DNA of 64,000 nt, taken from the NCBI RefSeq assembly GCF_038396765.1, contig NZ_CP150096.1, positions 5,687,001 to 5,751,000 of the forward strand, read 5' to 3'. The stretch's first letter is position 1; each line of letters starts with the position of its first letter. The notes beneath the pieces were generated by a model. The model was not told the DNA's origin. It made no database searches and was given only the letters and a program-made list of their open reading frames with translations. This DNA is from Chitinophaga caseinilytica. Lineage in GTDB: Bacteria > Bacteroidota > Bacteroidia > Chitinophagales > Chitinophagaceae. Below, piece by piece: positions 8,243 to 17,210 of the stretch. Both the position numbers and the translations under genes were made by a program.

Positions 8243-11200
8243 TTATGCGTACGGAAGGTTTAGCTGGTCGGCCACCAAAGGCAGCCTTACGAAGAAAGTG
8301 GTACCCATGCCCGGGGAAGTCTTAAACCATATCTCGCCCCCCGCCTGCTCCACGATGTTCTTGCTCATGGCCAATCCCAGCCCCGTGCCCGAAGATTTGG
8401 TCGTGAAGTTGGGCACGAAGATCTTCTCCTGCGCTTCCGTCGTGATGCCGGCACCGTTGTCGATCACTTCCACCACCACCCAATGCGGCCCTTCCTCCTT
8501 CATGCTGATGGCTACATGGCCCTCCTGCCCTTCCGGGATGGCCTGGATGGCGTTTTGGAGGAGGTTCGTAAATACGCGGTTGATCTGCGTTTTATCGGCG
8601 TCGATGAGGTAAGGTTTATCCTGCCGGCCGAAGTAAATATGGCATTCCGGGCTGCTCATGTACAGCGATGTGAGCGATTGCAGCACTTCGCTGAGCGAGA
8701 ACACTTCGTTGTTTACTTTCGTGATATGGGCGAACGCCGCGAAGTCGGACGCGATGTTGCTCAGGTGCTCGATCTGTTCCACCAGCGTGTTGGCGACGTT
8801 CCGCGAAAGCGCCTTTACATCGGGCGAATCGTTGGCGATGGCGCGTTGCAGGTACTGGATGCTGAGCTTCATGGGCGTGAGCGGGTTCTTGATCTCGTGG
8901 GCCACCTGCCTGGCCATTTCGCGCCAGGCGCCCTCCCGCTCGCTTTTGGCCAGCATGGCGGCGCTCACTTCCAGCTTCTGCACCATCTTGTTGTATTCGT
9001 TCACCAGCAGCCCGATCTCGTCGTTGTTATCCCAGCTGATGGCTTCGTTATGCTGGCCGAGGTTCACGCTGCGGAGTTTTTCGGTGATGAGGGAGAAGGA
9101 TTTGGTGATGGTATTGGAGATCAGCAGCACGAGGATGCCCGCCATCAAAAAGATAAATGCATTGATCGTGATCAGCGCCACCAGGAAAGTGGAGATCTGC
9201 TGCCGCAATTCGTTTTCCGTGGCGAAGTAGGGCACATTCAGGTACGCGAACACTTCTCCCTGGCTCCGCATGGGTACATAGCTGCTGATGTATCGCATCC
9301 GCCCTATCTTTTCCTCCTGGATGAACTGTATCCGGCTGCGCTGCGCGAGCTCGTAATACGCCATGGGATTGATTCCCGGGCTCAACAACCCCTTTTCGAT
9401 CATCAACGGCTGCGTAGTGAGCTGGAGCCGCCCGCCGGTATCGTAAATATTGATGTCTACATTATGCTCCCGCGCAATATCGCCCACGGCCACCGATAAC
9501 CGGGAGGAGAAAATGGAATCGTAGATCATGCCCATTTCGTCGAACTGACGATGGTTGTAAAACACTTCCTCCATGTCTTTCCCGATGCTCTGCACCGTTT
9601 CACTGAGCTTCTGCGCGTTCTCCGCCCGGTACCGGTTGATGAAGAACAGGATGGTGGCGAGCCCCAGCGCCAGGAACGAAAACGCCACGGCGAAGATGAT
9701 CGTGGTCTGCACTTTGGTACGGATGCTGAAATTGAGCATCGTCCTGAGGCTGGCAACCTGCAGCCGCGCCCGCACCAGCAAATCCACCAGGCTGTAAATC
9801 GCGATGATCAGCAAAAAGAGGCAGAACATATAAGCGAACAGCGTGATGAATTCCAGGAAGATCCGGGTTTTCTTCACCACCATCACCAGCTTGTCTTTCG
9901 ACGCTTTATAATACAGCAGCGAGTACCCGCCGTCATCCTCATACACCACATCCGTGACAGGCGTTTCCGCCGCACCGAGTCGGGTCTTGAACGGGAAACT
10001 ACCGTGATTGGTGACCAGCAGCATCTTGTCGTACACCGCCCAGGAATACTGGTCGGTATTCTCCTGCCCGTCGAGCCGGTTACCGTCGATGAGCAGTTCT
10101 GGGTACAGCCTGTCTTGCTGCGCGATCTCGGGCTCCGAGCGGACTTCAAAGAAAAGATATCCCATCGGCCCTTCTCCCCCGATATATTCCTTCTTCCCGA
10201 TGTAGCTGTAATCGCGGAAGCTGCGCTCGTCGTAGTAAAGGTCTTCTCCCAACACATGCGAAAGGGTGTTGCCCATGATGCGGTTCTGCAGATCGTTGAA
10301 CGGCACGCCTTCGTTGTTGTAGAGGATTTCGCCTTCGGCGTCGTAGGTATAGAAAAGAACGTTGAAGCGGTTTAAATACCGTGCGAAGTATTTCTCGCGC
10401 AGCAAGGCATCGAGCTTGCGGCGGCCTTCGCGGGTGGGCTGGCGGAAAAACGCCTGTGCATCGGGGTCCCGGGCGAGCCGGTCGCCCGCGTCGTTGAGCA
10501 GCGTTTCCATATACGGATCGCGCTGTTTGGACAGGTTTTCGGCGACGCGCATGCGCGTGCCCAGTTCTTTCTGGTTGTTGTAATAAACGAGCACTGCCGA
10601 TGTGGTGACGGTCATCATGAGCATCCACATAATGAACGGCAGCGATGCGGAAGCGTTGCTGAAGCGGTTCTCCAGCCAGTCGAGGATGGCCACGTAAGCC
10701 AGGAGCCAGAGCATCAGCACCACCGACGCGCTGAAATCGGGCAGGTTGTAGCGGAACGCGAGCCAGATGAGGCCCACCAGCGCCAGGGAAATGTATTTCG
10801 TTTTATACTGGAAATCGGTGAGCTGGTTGAGCAGATAGTTGACGATCTGGGAGAAGAACAGGAAGCTGATGGCGATGAAACCGAGGCTCATGCTGCCGAT
10901 CACGCTGTATTCGTTGAGGGAGAAAAAGTTGGTTACGTCGTACGAAATCTTGGAGTCGATCACGAGGCTTCGGATGAGATCGAGGAGGAATTGCCCGGCG
11001 ATGAACATGCCCAGGCCCGCGGCGCCGATGATCACCCATCCCTGCCACTTTTTCCGCAGCACGGGCGGGTGGATGGTACGCACATGCTGGCGGAAGAACA
11101 GGATGAGCCAGAACGTGAACAATACGTTGAGGGAAAGGTCGCCCAGGGATTTGAACACATCGTCTTTCGCGTAGATCGTGGGCTGGAAGAGGTTCAGCGT

Positions 11201-12013
11201 GCCCAGGTCTATCGGGAAGGGATATAAATAGGTAATTACCCGGAACGACAGCACGACCACGAACAGGAAGAGGAACCCGTATATGGGCGTGAGTTTCCGC
11301 GCCATGAGGGAGGCGAAGAGATTGATGAAGATGAACACGCAGATGACGCCCAAAGTGAGCAGCAGCACGCTCGCCAGGCTGGGAGCGGCTTCCGATTTGT
11401 TGGGATCGTAATGGAGGAAGAACAGGATGTTCTTGTCCAGATCTGCCACGGGAAGCCCGGGCGGTTTGGGCTGGATGGTGTATTCCGGACCGATGGCGGG
11501 CCTTCCGTAGAAGGATGCGCCGAGGTAATCGTTGTTGATGGCGTATTCCTCTTTGACGGGGAGGAGCCCTACCAGCCATTTCCCTGCGGCCACGCGGTAA
11601 TTGAGGACCACGTACCAGCCGTTGGCCATTTTGCGGAAGCTCGCCCCGGGCCGGGTGGCTTCGGGGGCGGGGGGCTCCACGGTGTTGGTGCTCCAGAAAA
11701 CGAGGTGCATCCGCGTGTCAGCGGAGTCGTAGGCGAACAGGTGGTAGCTTTCGCCGTAGGTCTGTTCGAGGGTTTGGCGGCTGTAATCGCCGCGGAAGAG
11801 GCTGTTGACGATGGCCGTGTCTGTCGTCAGTTCCCGGAAATCGGTCTGCCGGCTGCGGATATCGCTTTCCAGGCTGCGCTGGACGCCGTGGGGGGAGGAA
11901 TAGTAGCTCCAGTAGTTATTGAACAGGAACGCGAAAGTGAACAGCCAGGCCGCGATGATGAGCAGGTAGCCGTTCCGCAGGAAGAATAGCCGTATTTCCT
12001 TGATATCCAGCAT
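8243..12013 (-). CDS. Large membrane sensor histidine kinase (NtrY-like)
   Basis: The 1256-residue protein has an N-terminal membrane segment, a large periplasmic domain, a block of about six hydrophobic segments (roughly residues 210-480), a second extracytoplasmic region, further membrane segments near 730 and 780 and again near 935-965, then HAMP, HisKA and HATPase_c domains. The phospho-accepting His1039 lies in QVAHEIKNPLTPMKLS, a motif typical of NtrY-type kinases, and the G box is GTGLGLAMSKNI. It should sense an envelope signal and phosphorylate a response regulator, which is not encoded nearby. It starts 5 bp after the mazG stop and so is probably co-transcribed with that gene. Confidence 0.9.
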   Translation of the reverse strand: MLDIKEIRLFFLRNGYLLIIAAWLFTFAFLFNNYWSYYSSPHGVQRSLESDIRSRQTDFRELTTDTAIVNSLFRGDYSRQTLEQTYGESYHLFAYDSADTRMHLVFWSTNTVEPPAPEATRPGASFRKMANGWYVVLNYRVAAGKWLVGLLPVKEEYAINNDYLGASFYGRPAIGPEYTIQPKPPGLPVADLDKNILFFLHYDPNKSEAAPSLASVLLLTLGVICVFIFINLFASLMARKLTPIYGFLFLFVVVLSFRVITYLYPFPIDLGTLNLFQPTIYAKDDVFKSLGDLSLNVLFTFWLILFFRQHVRTIHPPVLRKKWQGWVIIGAAGLGMFIAGQFLLDLIRSLVIDSKISYDVTNFFSLNEYSVIGSMSLGFIAISFLFFSQIVNYLLNQLTDFQYKTKYISLALVGLIWLAFRYNLPDFSASVVLMLWLLAYVAILDWLENRFSNASASLPFIMWMLMMTVTTSAVLVYYNNQKELGTRMRVAENLSKQRDPYMETLLNDAGDRLARDPDAQAFFRQPTREGRRKLDALLREKYFARYLNRFNVLFYTYDAEGEILYNNEGVPFNDLQNRIMGNTLSHVLGEDLYYDERSFRDYSYIGKKEYIGGEGPMGYLFFEVRSEPEIAQQDRLYPELLIDGNRLDGQENTDQYSWAVYDKMLLVTNHGSFPFKTRLGAAETPVTDVVYEDDGGYSLLYYKASKDKLVMVVKKTRIFLEFITLFAYMFCLFLLIIAIYSLVDLLVRARLQVASLRTMLNFSIRTKVQTTIIFAVAFSFLALGLATILFFINRYRAENAQKLSETVQSIGKDMEEVFYNHRQFDEMGMIYDSIFSSRLSVAVGDIAREHNVDINIYDTGGRLQLTTQPLMIEKGLLSPGINPMAYYELAQRSRIQFIQEEKIGRMRYISSYVPMRSQGEVFAYLNVPYFATENELRQQISTFLVALITINAFIFLMAGILVLLISNTITKSFSLITEKLRSVNLGQHNEAISWDNNDEIGLLVNEYNKMVQKLEVSAAMLAKSEREGAWREMARQVAHEIKNPLTPMKLSIQYLQRAIANDSPDVKALSRNVANTLVEQIEHLSNIASDFAAFAHITKVNNEVFSLSEVLQSLTSLYMSSPECHIYFGRQDKPYLIDADKTQINRVFTNLLQNAIQAIPEGQEGHVAISMKEEGPHWVVVEVIDNGAGITTEAQEKIFVPNFTTKSSGTGLGLAMSKNIVEQAGGEIWFKTSPGMGTTFFVRLPLVADQLNLPYA

Positions 12014-12018
12014 GTCTG

Positions 12019-12783
12019 TTATTCGCCTTCCTTGATTTTATTCCAGAGGCCGTCCATTTCGGCGAGGTCCATATCGGTGAGTTTGCGGCCCTGAGCGCCG
12101 GCCATTTCCTCCATGCCGCGGAACCGGCGGATGAATTTCTTGTTCGTGCGCTCCAGGGCGTTTTCGGCGTCGATCCCCAGGAAGCGGCTGTAATTGACCA
12201 GGGCGAACATCAGGTCGCCGAATTCGGCTTCCATGCGGTCTTTATCGTTGGCTTCCACGGTTTCCATGAGCTCGGCGGTTTCTTCTTCCACTTTCGCCCA
12301 GACCTGTTCGCGGTTTTCCCATTCGAAGCCCACCTGGCGGGCCTTGTCTTGCAGCCGCATCGCCTTCACGAGCGCGGGCAGGCTGCGGGGAACGCCACTG
12401 AGCACGGATTCCTTCCCTTCCCGCATCTTCAGCTTTTCCCAGTTCTGCTTCACTTCGTCCTCATTTTCCACTTTCACGTCCCCGTAAATATGCGGATGGC
12501 GGGTAATGAGCTTCTCGCAAACGCCGTTGATGACGTCGGTAATGTTGAATTGCTGCTTTTCGGCACCGATTTTGGCGTAAAACACGATATGGAGGAGCAG
12601 GTCGCCCAATTCCTCCTTAATGCCTTTATAGTCTTCGTCGGTGATGGCATCGGCCAGTTCATACAGTTCTTCGATAGACAGCTGCCGCAATGTCAGCATG
12701 GTCTGCTTCCTGTCCCACGGGCATTTCTCCCGCAGGTCGTCCATAATCTGCAATAATCTGTTAAAAGCTTGGTCCGGCTGCAT
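12019..12783 (-). CDS. mazG: Nucleoside triphosphate pyrophosphohydrolase MazG
   Basis: The 254-residue protein has the tandem MazG fold. The first catalytic half carries EELYELADAI and EELGDLLLHIVFYA, the second EEETAELMETVE and EFGDLMFALVNYSRFL. These acidic E-x2-E and E-x2-D motifs bind Mg2+ for hydrolysis of NTPs to NMP and pyrophosphate, which cleans damaged nucleotides from the pool and in E. coli modulates the stringent response. It precedes the large histidine kinase with a 5-bp gap. The 158-bp gap upstream is shared with the divergent tex gene. Confidence 0.95.
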   Translation of the reverse strand: MQPDQAFNRLLQIMDDLREKCPWDRKQTMLTLRQLSIEELYELADAITDEDYKGIKEELGDLLLHIVFYAKIGAEKQQFNITDVINGVCEKLITRHPHIYGDVKVENEDEVKQNWEKLKMREGKESVLSGVPRSLPALVKAMRLQDKARQVGFEWENREQVWAKVEEETAELMETVEANDKDRMEAEFGDLMFALVNYSRFLGIDAENALERTNKKFIRRFRGMEEMAGAQGRKLTDMDLAEMDGLWNKIKEGE

Positions 12784-12881
12784 AATCTTAAATATGAATG
12801 TTCCGCTGCTAAGAAACGGAAAAATAATGGAAAATAAGGATTTGGGGGCTGGCGGGGGGCGGTGGTGTTAATTTCTTTTTC

Positions 12882-12911
12882 TTGGTTGAACAGGCAATTT
12901 CTTTAGATTTG
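12882..12911 (+). promoter_or_regulatory. Candidate promoter of tex
   Basis: A TTG (12882-12884) and a -7 element TAGATTTG (12904-12911) are separated by 19 bp, close to the Bacteroidota consensus. The -7 box lies 30 bp before the tex ATG at 12942. Confidence 0.55.
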
Positions 12912-12941
12912 CGGCCTTAGAAAAATCACAAAACGTAAGAT

Positions 12942-15185
12942 ATGAATCCGAAACACGTGGCGCTCATTTCTGCCGAACTGAACATTTCGATGGGGCAGGC
13001 TGAGAAAACCATGCTCCTTCTTTCAGAGGGCTCGACCGTTCCCTTCATCAGCCGTTACCGGAAAGAGCAGACGGGCAGTCTGGACGAGGTGCAGATCGGA
13101 AAGATAGAAGATCTTGGCAAACGCTACCAGGAAGTGGACGACCGCCGGGCTACCATTCTCAAAACCATCGCCGAGCAGGGCAAACTGACGCCGGAACTGG
13201 AACAGAAGATCAATGCCACCTGGATGCTCGCGGAGCTGGAAGACATCTATCTCCCCTATAAACCCAAACGCAAGACCCGCGCCACCCAGGCCATCGAAAA
13301 AGGCCTGGAGCCCCTGGCGGAAATACTCCTGCTGCAGGAAAACGGCGACACCGACGAAGCCGCCAAAGCCTTCCTCAACGAGCAGGTAGCCAGCACGGAA
13401 GAGGCGCTCAAGGGCGCGCGGGATATCATCGCCGAAAGGATCAACGAAAACGCAGAGCTGCGCGACAAACTCCGCAAGCTCTTCACCCATACTGCCAAGT
13501 TCAGCTCCAAAGTGATCGAAGGCAAGGAAACGGAGGGCGTGAAATACAAGGACTACTTCGAGTTCAACGAAGAACTGACCTCCATCCCCTCCCACCGTGT
13601 GCTCGCCATCCTCCGCGCCGAGGCCGAAGGCATCCTGTTCGGCAACATCGCGCCGGATGAGGAAGAGGCCAAAGGCATCGTGCACAAACAGTTCGTGACC
13701 GGCAACGGCCCTGCTTCGCAGCAGGTAGCCAAAGCGGCAGACGATGCGTACAAACGCCTCCTCCGCCCCTCGCTGGAAAACGAATCCCGCTCCGGCGCCA
13801 AGGAAAAGGCCGATACGGAAGCGATCGAAGTGTTCGCCGAGAACCTCCGCCAGCTGCTCCTCGCCGCGCCGCTCGGCCCCAAAGCCGTGATCGCCGTAGA
13901 CCCGGGGTACCGCACCGGCTGCAAAACCGTAGCGCTCGACAACCAGGGCAACCTCCTCGATAACGACGTCATCTTCCCCCTCGAGAAAAACTACAAATCC
14001 GAAGCGGCCGAACAGCTGCTGAAGAGCTGGGTGAAGAAATACGACGCCGCCGCCATCGCCGTAGGCAATGGTACCGCAGGCCGCGAAACCGAAGAATTCA
14101 TCAAGAAAATCGATTTCGGCAAGAAGGTGAACGTATTCATGGTGAACGAAAGCGGCGCCTCCGTGTATTCCGCTTCCGAAGTAGCCCGTGAAGAATTCCC
14201 CGACCACGACGTCACCGTTCGCGGCGCGGTATCCATCGGCCGCAGGCTCATCGATCCCCTCGCCGAACTGGTGAAGATCGACCCGAAAGCCATCGGCGTG
14301 GGGCAATACCAGCACGACGTTAACCAGAGCCACCTGAAACAAAGCCTCGACCGCGTGGTAGTGAGCTGCGTGAACAACGTGGGCGTGAACCTCAATACCG
14401 CGTCCAAACACCTGCTCGCCTATATCTCCGGCCTCGGCCCCTCCCTGGCGGAAAACATCGTGAAATACCGCAAAGAGAACGGTGCTTTCAAAAACCGCCA
14501 GGAACTGAAGAAAGTGAGCCGCCTGGGCGATAAAGCCTTCGAACAGTGCGCCGGCTTCCTCCGCATCGAAAACGGCGACAACCCGCTCGATAACTCGGCC
14601 GTTCACCCCGAACGCTACGCCCTCGTGGAAGCCATCGCCGCCAAACAGCAGTGCACCGTGGCGGACCTGATCGGGAAAGACGATCTCCGCAAAAAAATCA
14701 ATGTCAAGGAATTCATCACCGAAGAAGTAGGCCAGCTGACCGTGGAAGACATCCTCAAGGAACTCGCCAAACCCAGCCGCGACCCGCGCGACGAGATCGC
14801 CATCTTCGAATACGCAGAAGGCATCAAATCGATGGACGACGTGAAGCCCGGCATGACGCTCCCCGGCGTGGTGACCAACATCACCGCCTTTGGCGCCTTC
14901 GTAGACATCGGCGTGAAACAGGACGGCCTGGTGCATATTTCGCACCTCAGCAACAAGTTCATCAGCAACCCCAACGAAGCCGTGAAACTCAACCAGAAAG
15001 TAACGGTAACGGTACTGGAGGTAGACATCGCGCGCAAACGCATCTCGCTGTCGATGAAAGACAGCAGCGCCCCCCAGCAGGGCGGTGGCGGCGGACAGCG
15101 GCGCGAGCAACGCAAACCCGCGAAGGAAGAACCGTTGAACGATTTCCAGGCTAAACTGGCAGCGCTGAAAACCAAATTCAAGTAA
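12942..15185 (+). CDS. tex: Tex family transcription accessory RNA-binding protein
   Basis: The 747-residue protein is a full-length Tex. It has the N-terminal helical Tex region (MGQAEKTMLLLSEGSTVPFI..RYRKE), the YqgF/RuvX-like nuclease fold (AVDPGYRTGCKTVALD), the helix-hairpin-helix segment (LNTASKHLLAYISGLG) and a C-terminal S1 domain from about 645 to 715 (GVVTNITAFGAFVDIGVKQDGLVHISHLS). Tex is a conserved nucleic-acid-binding protein related to eukaryotic Spt6 and linked to transcription and RNA turnover. It is monocistronic here, with its own promoter and a strong downstream hairpin. The C-terminal Gly/Gln/Arg-rich tail is typical of Bacteroidota copies. Confidence 0.96.
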   Translation: MNPKHVALISAELNISMGQAEKTMLLLSEGSTVPFISRYRKEQTGSLDEVQIGKIEDLGKRYQEVDDRRATILKTIAEQGKLTPELEQKINATWMLAELEDIYLPYKPKRKTRATQAIEKGLEPLAEILLLQENGDTDEAAKAFLNEQVASTEEALKGARDIIAERINENAELRDKLRKLFTHTAKFSSKVIEGKETEGVKYKDYFEFNEELTSIPSHRVLAILRAEAEGILFGNIAPDEEEAKGIVHKQFVTGNGPASQQVAKAADDAYKRLLRPSLENESRSGAKEKADTEAIEVFAENLRQLLLAAPLGPKAVIAVDPGYRTGCKTVALDNQGNLLDNDVIFPLEKNYKSEAAEQLLKSWVKKYDAAAIAVGNGTAGRETEEFIKKIDFGKKVNVFMVNESGASVYSASEVAREEFPDHDVTVRGAVSIGRRLIDPLAELVKIDPKAIGVGQYQHDVNQSHLKQSLDRVVVSCVNNVGVNLNTASKHLLAYISGLGPSLAENIVKYRKENGAFKNRQELKKVSRLGDKAFEQCAGFLRIENGDNPLDNSAVHPERYALVEAIAAKQQCTVADLIGKDDLRKKINVKEFITEEVGQLTVEDILKELAKPSRDPRDEIAIFEYAEGIKSMDDVKPGMTLPGVVTNITAFGAFVDIGVKQDGLVHISHLSNKFISNPNEAVKLNQKVTVTVLEVDIARKRISLSMKDSSAPQQGGGGGQRREQRKPAKEEPLNDFQAKLAALKTKFK

Positions 15186-15196
15186 TCAATTCGAAA

Positions 15197-15233
15197 TAAA
15201 AAACCCGGTAACGATCGTTACCGGGCTTTTTTT
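15197..15233. terminator. Bidirectional terminator between tex and the lipoprotein gene
   Basis: A perfect 22-nt palindrome (CCCGGTAACGATCGTTACCGGG written once, 15204-15225) is flanked by an A-run upstream and CTTTTTTT downstream. It can end transcription from both sides and separates two convergent genes. Confidence 0.92.
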
Positions 15234-15747
15234 ATGGTTCTGATTCGAATTTCATCATCCATTGCAGCAGCTTTTCCGGGTAGGCGGAATCGCCTCTTTC
15301 CCCGTACAGCTTCACGACCTTGTTCCGCGCGATGCCGACGTAGATCACGTCTTTCTTCATATCGATGGCGATCGCGGCTTCTTCTATGGAGCAGTTATGC
15401 GGCTTGCAACCTTCGTTGAACAGCACGCCGTTTTCGACTTCGATGGGCGGGGTAGTGCCGTAGCGGACCACAAAATCCTTTTCCTCCGCTCCCAGCATGG
15501 CTTTCAGGCGTTCCTTCAACGGTTGTTTCATGAGCAGCTTTATGTCTGCCGCATATTTTCCGTTGTATTGCTCGAACGATTTCCAGGACTCCACCAGCGC
15601 GGGGATCACGGCGGTATCCGTGAGGGTGATCATCGTATCGGTGGGCGTCATGACCACGGAATCGGGCGTGTGCGACCCGCTTTCTTCCGGTTGTTGCGAC
15701 TGGCAGGCTACTATAAGGGTTGCCGCCAGGAGAAATCCGTATTTCAT
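15232..15747 (-). CDS. Lipoprotein with an Ivy-like (vertebrate-type lysozyme inhibitor) motif
   Basis: The 171-residue product starts at MKYGFLLAATLIVACQSQ, a lipoprotein signal with the Cys at residue 15; in-frame codons further upstream (to 15786) would spoil this signal, so I chose 15747. The mature part contains CKPHNC at residues 114-119, followed by a strand rich in small hydrophobics (AAIAIDMKKDVIYVGIA). The Ivy family of periplasmic lysozyme inhibitors is recognised by a CKPHDC loop, between two disulphide-bonded cysteines, that plugs the lysozyme active site, and the spacing and following strand agree. Inhibition of lysozyme in the periplasm is therefore a reasonable inference, but overall similarity outside the motif is weak by eye. 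It sits 10 bp after the carbonic anhydrase gene. Confidence 0.6.
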   Translation of the reverse strand: MKYGFLLAATLIVACQSQQPEESGSHTPDSVVMTPTDTMITLTDTAVIPALVESWKSFEQYNGKYAADIKLLMKQPLKERLKAMLGAEEKDFVVRYGTTPPIEVENGVLFNEGCKPHNCSIEEAAIAIDMKKDVIYVGIARNKVVKLYGERGDSAYPEKLLQWMMKFESEP

Positions 15748-15757
15748 ATGCTGCGCT

Positions 15758-16387
15758 TTAGAGGTTGTACTCGTACAGCGGATCAATATGCGTGCCGGGG
15801 TCCATGTCGAACACGGGATTGATGAGCCCGTCTTTCAACCCATACACCCAACCGTGCAGGTAAGGCCTTTTATGTTTGTGCCACGCTTCCTGGACGGTGA
15901 TCGTTTTGGCGAGGTTCATCACCTGCTCTTTCACGTTCAGTTCGATGAGGCGGTCTACCTGCTGATCGGGATCCTCCAGTGCGTCGATCTCGTCTTTATT
16001 GAAACGGTATACGTCTTTGATATGCTTCAGCCAGGGATTGATGATGCCGAGGTTCTGGTTGCCCATGGCCGCTTTTACCCCACCGCAGCCATAGTGGCCT
16101 ACCACGAGGATGTGTTCCACTTCGAGCACTTTCACGGCGTATTCGAGCACGGTGAGTAGGTTCATGTCGGTATGCACGACCATATTGGCTACATTACGGT
16201 GCACGAAGATCTCACCCGGTTCGGTGTTGGTGATCCGGTCTGCCGGTACGCGGCTATCGGAACAACCGATCCAGAGGAACTTGGGGGCTTGCTGGTCTTG
16301 CAGGCGCTTGAAAAAATCCTTGTCCTGCTCTACCATCTTGGCAGCCCATTCCCGGTTGTTTTTCAGTAATTCTTCAAATGGTTGCAT
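15758..16387 (-). CDS. can: Beta-class carbonic anhydrase
   Basis: The 209-residue protein interconverts CO2 and bicarbonate. Zinc ligands and catalytic residues of the beta class are present: Cys42, Asp44 and Arg46 in CSDSR, then His98 and Cys101 in HYGCGG. The length and the motif AWHKHKRPYLHGWVYGLKDG are typical of the cytoplasmic Can type. The enzyme supplies bicarbonate for carboxylases. It is followed after 10 bp by the Ivy-like lipoprotein gene and preceded after 22 bp by the enoyl-CoA hydratase gene, so these three may be co-transcribed. Confidence 0.96.
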   Translation of the reverse strand: MQPFEELLKNNREWAAKMVEQDKDFFKRLQDQQAPKFLWIGCSDSRVPADRITNTEPGEIFVHRNVANMVVHTDMNLLTVLEYAVKVLEVEHILVVGHYGCGGVKAAMGNQNLGIINPWLKHIKDVYRFNKDEIDALEDPDQQVDRLIELNVKEQVMNLAKTITVQEAWHKHKRPYLHGWVYGLKDGLINPVFDMDPGTHIDPLYEYNL

Positions 16388-16409
16388 ACTCGTTTGATTT
16401 TTTATATGG

Positions 16410-17189
16410 TTATTTGCCTGTGAACACGGGCTCTCTTTTTTCCATGAAAGCCTTCATGCCCTCTTTCTGGTCTTCCGACGCGAAGAGGAGGTAAAAATTC
16501 TTCCTTTCGAAATGCAGGCCTTCTTCCAGGGTGCTGTCGAACGCGCGGAGCACGGATTCCTTGGCCATTTTCACGGCCAGCGGACTTTGCTTCGCCACTT
16601 CGGCTGCGAGGCGGAAGGCTTCTTCCAGGTACAGTTCTACCGGTGCGATGCGGTTGATGAGACCGGCTTGCAGGGCTTCCGTTGCGGAGATGAACTTGCC
16701 TGTCAGCACCATTTCCATCGCCAGCGCTTTGCCAACGGCGCGGGTGAGGCGCTGTGTGCCGCCGGCGCCGGGCATCACGCCGATTTTTATTTCCGGCTGG
16801 CCGAATTTCGCCGATTCGCTGGCTACGATCATATCGCAGAGCATGGCCAGTTCGCAACCGCCTCCCAGTGCAAAGCCGCTGACGGCGGCGATGATGGGCG
16901 TGCGAACTTTCTTGATGCCGTCCCAGATGGTGAACTGGTCCACATTATACATATCGATCGCCGAGCGGCCGGCCATTTGCTTGATATCGGCCCCTGCGGC
17001 GAAGGCTTTTTCGTTGCCGCCGAGTACGATACAGCGGACATTATCGTCGGCATCCAGCAGCTGGAGCGCATCGCGCAGTTCCTGCATGAGCTGGAGGTTG
17101 AGCGCGTTCAGTTCTTTCGGCCGGTTCAGTTGCACGTACGCGATATGTGGCCGCTCCTGCGGCGAAACGATGATGAATTCGGGGGTCAT
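16410..17189 (-). CDS. Enoyl-CoA hydratase/isomerase family protein
   Basis: The 259-residue protein has the crotonase fold. The oxyanion-hole motifs AFAAGADIKQM and SGFALGGGCELA are present, and the catalytic glutamates are expected in the ALGGGCELAMLCD and FGQPEIKIGVMPGAGGTQRL segments, as in true hydratases. It probably hydrates 2-enoyl-CoA to 3-hydroxyacyl-CoA in fatty-acid or amino-acid breakdown. No other beta-oxidation gene lies nearby. Substrate chain length cannot be told from the sequence. Confidence 0.92.
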   Translation of the reverse strand: MTPEFIIVSPQERPHIAYVQLNRPKELNALNLQLMQELRDALQLLDADDNVRCIVLGGNEKAFAAGADIKQMAGRSAIDMYNVDQFTIWDGIKKVRTPIIAAVSGFALGGGCELAMLCDMIVASESAKFGQPEIKIGVMPGAGGTQRLTRAVGKALAMEMVLTGKFISATEALQAGLINRIAPVELYLEEAFRLAAEVAKQSPLAVKMAKESVLRAFDSTLEEGLHFERKNFYLLFASEDQKEGMKAFMEKREPVFTGK

Positions 17190-17210
17190 TGGTGTATGAT
17201 TTTGAGCTGA

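Noticed and set aside
13023..15110. A 695-codon open frame antisense to tex
   Set aside because: It mirrors the codon pattern of tex, has no domain and is rich in Gly/Val/Phe as expected of a shadow frame in GC-rich DNA.
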